Origin: Streptomyces griseus
GTDB taxonomy: Bacteria > Actinomycetota > Actinomycetes > Streptomycetales > Streptomycetaceae
Direction of reading: 5' to 3'
Assembly (NCBI RefSeq): GCF_900460065.1
Contig: NZ_UAVD01000027.1
Span: forward strand, 124,001 to 188,000
Length of the DNA stretch: 64,000 nucleotides
Under the pieces are notes generated by a model, which made no database searches, was not told the origin of the DNA, and saw only the letters and a list, made by a program, of their open reading frames with translations. Both the position numbers and the translations under genes were made by a program. Positions 60,692-64,000 of the stretch are shown piece after piece. Numbering within the stretch: the stretch's first letter is position 1; each line of letters opens with the position of its first letter.

Positions 60692-62338
60692 TTACCGCAC
60701 GGCGTCCACCGTGCCGGAGGGCCGTTCCGCGGACCGGCCCGCTCCGTGGAGCCGGCGCAGGTACTCACCCACGGACCGGGCGTCGTCCGCCGGGGCGACG
60801 AGGCCCACGTGGTGGTCGGGGCGGACGACCACGACGGTGCCCGTGCCCGCGCGGATGGAGGCCTCCGTTCCGTAGGCGGCGGCCACGTGGCCCGCGTCGT
60901 CGGCCACCGATCCCGGCTCCGCCCCGGCCCGGTCCTCGTGCGCCGCGTACACCCGGCAGGTCCGGACCCCGGCGTCGCCGTACGCGTCCGCCGCCCCGCG
61001 CAGGGCCGCCGAGCTCCCGGCGCCGAAGCCGAGGACCGTGGTGCGGGGGCCCGCGAGGACGCGGTGCAGCCGGGTCGGCGCCCCGGTCACGGCGTCGGCG
61101 CAGGGGGCGTCCGGGGCGCGGTCCCCGGCGGCCGATTCCGTGGGCGCGTCGGTGTGGTGGGCGGCCAGGGAGCTCCAGCGGTAGCCGACGCCCAGGCCGG
61201 TGGTGTCGGAGGTGATCGCCGCTTCCAGGCCGCCGCCGGGCCGGCGGATCGCCTCCAGGGTGGCGCGCAGCCGCTCCGACGCCAGGTCCAGGGTCCGGGC
61301 GGCCACCGGAAGGCGCTCCTCCTCATAGGTGTCCAGCAGCCGCGCGTCCGCGTGGCCGGCGAGCACCAGCCCCAGCTTCCAGCCCAGATTGAACGCGTCC
61401 TGGATGCCGGTGTTCATCCCGAGGCCGCCCGCGATGGCGTGCACATGGGCCGCGTCGCCCGCGAGGAGGACCCGCCCCACGCGGAACCGGTCCGCCATCC
61501 GTACGTTGACGCGGTACGTCGACAGCAGCTCCGCCCGCGTCAGGGACCGGCCGGGCAGGGCGGTGTGGCGGGCCAGCAGCCGCCGGAACCCGTCGGCGGT
61601 GGGCGCGAGCGGCCGTCCCCGACCGTCCCGCTCCGGCCCGGCCTGGAACCACCAGCCCGTCCGCGTGCCGGGGATCGGGCAGAGCATCACCGCGCCGTCC
61701 TCGTCGAACCACTGGTGCCAGCGGGTGCGGTCCAGGGAGCCCTCGGCCAGGTCGACATCGCCGCAGACCATCACCTGGTCCTCGTCGGTGGCCCCCACGA
61801 ACCCGATCCCGAGCAGCTTCCGCACGGAGCTGTGGGCGCCGTCGCACCCGACGACGTACCGGGCCCGCCCGGCCGACCCGTCGGCGTACGTGACGTCGAC
61901 CCGGCCCCCGTCGTCCCCGCCCGTCCCCTGCGCCAGCCCCACGACCTCCCGGCCCGGCTCGACGCGGACGCCGTACCCGGCCAGCCGGTCGCGGAGGATC
62001 TCCTCCAGCCGCCACTGGGCGATCAGCCAACCCCGGTCGTAGGGCGCGTCCGGGGACGGCGCGGAGTCCGCCCACGGATCGGCCTCCGCGACCGGGAGGC
62101 GGTCGCGGTACTTGAGCATCGGCAGCGGGGCCGAACCGGCGGCGAGCACCTCCTCGGCCACCCCCAGATCGTCCAGGATCTCCAGCGAACGCGGGTTGGG
62201 GCCCTTGGCGCGCGAGGTGCGCGGCGGGGCGGGGGACCGGTCCACGATCCGTACGGCCGTGCCGCGCCGGGCCAGATCGCAGGCCAGCACCAGCCCGGTG
62301 GGTCCCGCTCCCACGATGAGTACGTCGGTCATGCCCAT
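60692..62338 (-). CDS. FAD-dependent aromatic monooxygenase (PheA/TfdB/RdmE type)
   Basis: A 548-residue class A flavoprotein hydroxylase. The FAD/NAD(P)H motifs are VLIVGAGPTGLVLACDLARRG, VVGCDGAHSSVRKLLGI (DG motif) and VLLAGDAAHVHAIAGGLGMNTGIQDAFNLGWKL (GD motif). A C-terminal thioredoxin-like domain follows (VVVVRPDHHVGLVAPADDARSVGEYLRRL). It probably hydroxylates a phenol, a polyketide or a rifamycin-like antibiotic. GAAGGAG precedes ATG 62338; a second ATG is at 62332. The AT-rich inverted repeat upstream suggests a MarR/TetR-type repressor. Confidence 0.9.
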   Translation of the reverse strand: MGMTDVLIVGAGPTGLVLACDLARRGTAVRIVDRSPAPPRTSRAKGPNPRSLEILDDLGVAEEVLAAGSAPLPMLKYRDRLPVAEADPWADSAPSPDAPYDRGWLIAQWRLEEILRDRLAGYGVRVEPGREVVGLAQGTGGDDGGRVDVTYADGSAGRARYVVGCDGAHSSVRKLLGIGFVGATDEDQVMVCGDVDLAEGSLDRTRWHQWFDEDGAVMLCPIPGTRTGWWFQAGPERDGRGRPLAPTADGFRRLLARHTALPGRSLTRAELLSTYRVNVRMADRFRVGRVLLAGDAAHVHAIAGGLGMNTGIQDAFNLGWKLGLVLAGHADARLLDTYEEERLPVAARTLDLASERLRATLEAIRRPGGGLEAAITSDTTGLGVGYRWSSLAAHHTDAPTESAAGDRAPDAPCADAVTGAPTRLHRVLAGPRTTVLGFGAGSSAALRGAADAYGDAGVRTCRVYAAHEDRAGAEPGSVADDAGHVAAAYGTEASIRAGTGTVVVVRPDHHVGLVAPADDARSVGEYLRRLHGAGRSAERPSGTVDAVR

Positions 62339-62385
62339 GCCTCTCCTTCGGTCCCGCTCCCGCTCCGTCAGGAACCAGAGAAACG

Positions 62386-62412
62386 TAACCGAGTTAAAAA
62401 AGCAACTGGGTA
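62386..62412. promoter_or_regulatory. AT-rich imperfect inverted repeat upstream of the FAD monooxygenase gene
   Basis: TAACCGAGTT and AACTGGGTAA face each other across AAAAAAGC, matching at 8 of 10 positions. It is 48 bp before the start codon and strikingly AT-rich for this DNA, as expected for a repressor operator. Confidence 0.5.
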
Positions 62413-62416
62413 ATCT

Positions 62417-63463
62417 TTACTGCGCGGGGCTGCTCCGCGGGGTGGGCGTGGAGTCCGCAGCCGGGGCCGCGGAATCCGGGGCCGATGCGGCGGGAGCCTG
62501 TGCCGGAGCCCCGGGGTCCGGGGGCATGGCCGCGGGTGCGGCCGCCGCCGTCGCCAGCAGTCTCAGGGCGAGCGCCCGGTTGCGCCGGGCGGTCCGCAGC
62601 GCGTCCCAGGTCAGCAGCGACAGGGCCAGCCAGACCAGGGCGAAACCGGCCCACCGCTCGGGCGGCATCGACTCGTCGAAGTACAGGACGCCCAGCCCGA
62701 ACTGGAAGACCGGGGCCAGATACTGGAGCAGCCCCAGCGTGGAGAGCGGAACCCGGACGGCCGCCGCGCCGAAGCAGATCAGCGGCACCGCCGTGACGAT
62801 GCCCGTCGCGGCGAGCAGGAACCCGTGCCCCGCGCCCCCGGCCGTGAACGTCGACCCGCCGGTGGCGGCGAGCCAGAGCAGGAAGCCGAGCGCGGGCACG
62901 AAGAGCACGGCGGTCTCGGCGGCCAGCGACTCCAGGCCGCCCATGCCGACCTTCTTCTTCACCAGGCCGTAGGTGGCGAAGGAGAACGCCAGCACCAGCG
63001 AGATCCACGGCGGCTTGCCGTAGCCGATCGCCAGGACGAGGACGGCGACCAGCCCCGTGGCGACCGCTGCCCACTGGACCGGCCGCAGCCGCTCGCCCAG
63101 CAGCAGGACGCCCATGGCGATGGTGACCAGCGGATTGATGAAGTAGCCGAGCGAGGCCTCGACGACGTGCCCGTTGTTCACGGCCCAGATGTACAGACCC
63201 CAGTTGACCGAGATCGTCGCCGCCGCCACCGATATCAGCCCCAGCTTGCGCCGGTCGCGGACCAGTTCGCCGATCCAGGCCCAGCGGCGCACGACGAGCA
63301 GGGCGACGGCGACGACGCCGAGCGACCAGACCATCCGGTGCGCGAGGATCTCGACCGCCCCGGACGGTTTGAGCAGCGGCCAGAACAGCGGGACCAGACC
63401 CCACATCCCGTACGCGCCGATTCCGTACAGCAGGCCTGCCCGCTGTTCGTTCTTCCCCTCCAC
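62417..63463 (-). CDS. rarD: EamA family transporter RarD
   Basis: A 348-residue drug/metabolite transporter with ten helices in two EamA repeats. RarD wording is clear: GLLYGIGAYGMWGLVPLFWPLLKPSGAVEILAHRMVWSL, NWGLYIWAVNNGHVVEASLGYFINPLVTIAMGVLLLGERLR and STLGLLQYLAPVFQFGLGVLYFDE. In E. coli, rarD is linked to chloramphenicol sensitivity; the physiological substrate is unknown. The last 50 residues are a Pro/Ala-rich tail. The start is GTG 63463 with GGGAGGG. Confidence 0.9.
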   Translation of the reverse strand: MEGKNEQRAGLLYGIGAYGMWGLVPLFWPLLKPSGAVEILAHRMVWSLGVVAVALLVVRRWAWIGELVRDRRKLGLISVAAATISVNWGLYIWAVNNGHVVEASLGYFINPLVTIAMGVLLLGERLRPVQWAAVATGLVAVLVLAIGYGKPPWISLVLAFSFATYGLVKKKVGMGGLESLAAETAVLFVPALGFLLWLAATGGSTFTAGGAGHGFLLAATGIVTAVPLICFGAAAVRVPLSTLGLLQYLAPVFQFGLGVLYFDESMPPERWAGFALVWLALSLLTWDALRTARRNRALALRLLATAAAAPAAMPPDPGAPAQAPAASAPDSAAPAADSTPTPRSSPAQ

Positions 63464-63611
63464 GTGCCCTCCCGGCCCGCCCGCGCCGGCGGATCCGCCG
63501 ACGGCACGACGGTAGCGCCGGAAGGGCTTCGTGTCATAGCCGTCTCACGGAAACACTCATGACACGGCGGAGCGCGACCGGTGGCGTGACGGGCGACGCC
63601 GGCAGTTTGAC

Positions 63612-63623
63612 GACAGGCCCTAG
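63612..63623 (-). repeat. CTAGGGCCTGTC motif, copy 2 (inverted)
   Basis: The exact reverse complement of the 43444-43455 copy. It continues outwards as GTCAAACTGCC on the minus strand, which resembles the terminal repeats of IS5-type elements in Streptomyces, although no transposase is present. Confidence 0.45.
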
Positions 63624-64000
63624 GCCAGGGCGGCGCGCACGGTCTCGGCGAGGGGCGTCGTCGGGCGGCCGATGAGCCGGGCGAGGTCACCGCTCGTCCC
63701 CGCGAGCCGCCCCCGTCCGATCGCCTCGTCCACGTCGACGAGGATCGCGGCGAAGCCCTCGGGCACCCCGGCGCCGACCAGGGCCTCCTGGTGCGCGGCG
63801 GCCGGGACGTTCCTGTACGCGATCTCCTCGCCGGTCAGCTCGGACAGCAGCGCCGCGTACTCCGCGAGCGACCAGGCGGTGTCGCCGCTCAGCTCGTAGG
63901 CCGTGTTCAGGTGGCCGTCACCGGTCAGCACGGCGACCGCCGCGGCGGCGTAGTCGGCCCGGGAGGCGGAGGCGATGCGGCCCTCGCCCGCGTTGGCGAG
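63620..64000 (-). CDS. NAD(P)H-binding protein, QOR2/NmrA-like (5' partial)
   Basis: The C-terminal 126 residues of an NmrA-type short-chain dehydrogenase/reductase-like protein; the N-terminal part with the NAD(P)-binding motif lies past the window end. The frame continues to base 64000 with RIASASRADYAAAAVAVLTGDGHLNTAYELSGD, which is typical of NAD(P)H:quinone oxidoreductase 2. It ends with DVDEAIGRGRLAGTSGDLARLIGRPTTPLAETVRAAL. The TAG stop lies inside the CTAGGGCCTGTC motif. Such proteins reduce quinones or sense NADPH. Confidence 0.85.
   Translation of the reverse strand, partial: LANAGEGRIASASRADYAAAAVAVLTGDGHLNTAYELSGDTAWSLAEYAALLSELTGEEIAYRNVPAAAHQEALVGAGVPEGFAAILVDVDEAIGRGRLAGTSGDLARLIGRPTTPLAETVRAALA

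Noticed and set aside
60692..63463. A biosynthetic gene cluster around the FAD monooxygenase gene
   Set aside because: No polyketide, peptide or terpene synthase is nearby; the flanking genes are housekeeping or transporter genes.

Overview
The window is chromosomal DNA of a high-GC actinomycete, almost certainly a Streptomyces. The evidence is extreme third-position GC, frequent GTG starts, TTA codons confined to two genes, a DasR-type operator, a paired helix-turn-helix/DUF397 unit, and a complete 14-gene nuoA-N operon of actinobacterial type (NuoE with a long tail, NuoCD not fused). No rRNA, tRNA, CRISPR array or intact insertion sequence was seen. Gene assignments rest on recognised motifs and remembered family sequences; no database search was run.

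Layout. (a) 1-2.3 kb: end of a sulfonate/taurine-type ABC ATPase, a TauD-type dioxygenase, then menG (menaquinone C-methylation). (b) 2.4-7.4 kb: GNAT acetyltransferase, geranylgeranyl-reductase-family flavoprotein, small ORFs, Cmx-like MFS exporter and a secreted NlpC/P60 protein. (c) 8.2-24.4 kb: nuoA-N, mostly with 4-bp or 1-bp stop/start overlaps, preceded by a near-consensus Rex operator. (d) 24.5-33 kb: recQ, a Uma2-fold protein, GPP34 protein, fumarylacetoacetase, a CocE/NonD hydrolase and a POT peptide transporter. (e) 33.1-38.6 kb: polyprenyl diphosphate synthase, a LolA/DUF2092-like exported protein, an ABC exporter pair and a TetR regulator. (f) 38.8-49.1 kb: accessory genes, including a SpoIIE-like/HATPase fusion that lacks the phosphatase aspartates, a DUF1838-like protein, an RTX-repeat protein, an AA10 lytic polysaccharide monooxygenase (LPMO) under a DasR site, a HAD phosphatase, gntR-acdS and a secreted S1 protease. 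(g) 49.2-54.1 kb: a two-component system divergent from an ABC/FtsX exporter and a DUF4097 lipoprotein. (h) 54.3-64 kb: a WhiJ-like regulator/DUF397 pair facing three unrecognised small genes, then secreted, membrane, VOC, CGNR, GvpU-like, FAD monooxygenase, RarD and QOR2-like genes.

How the genes fit together. The core theme is the NADH-menaquinone segment of respiration. Complex I reduces menaquinone; menG finishes the ring; the polyprenyl synthase could make the side chain and the geranylgeranyl-reductase-like enzyme could saturate it. A Rex site links nuo expression to NADH/NAD+. The rest is mostly stress, secretion and nutrient genes with local regulators. Likely operators stand out: a 20-bp palindrome over the gntR start codon, a 22-bp inverted repeat between the two-component system and its neighbouring exporter, the DasR site before the LPMO, and an AT-rich repeat before the FAD monooxygenase. 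The best leads for something undescribed are the catalytically dead SpoIIE-like fusion, a DnaA-box hairpin upstream of recQ, the LPMO with combined DasR and bldA control, and the small divergent cluster at 54.3-56.5 kb.
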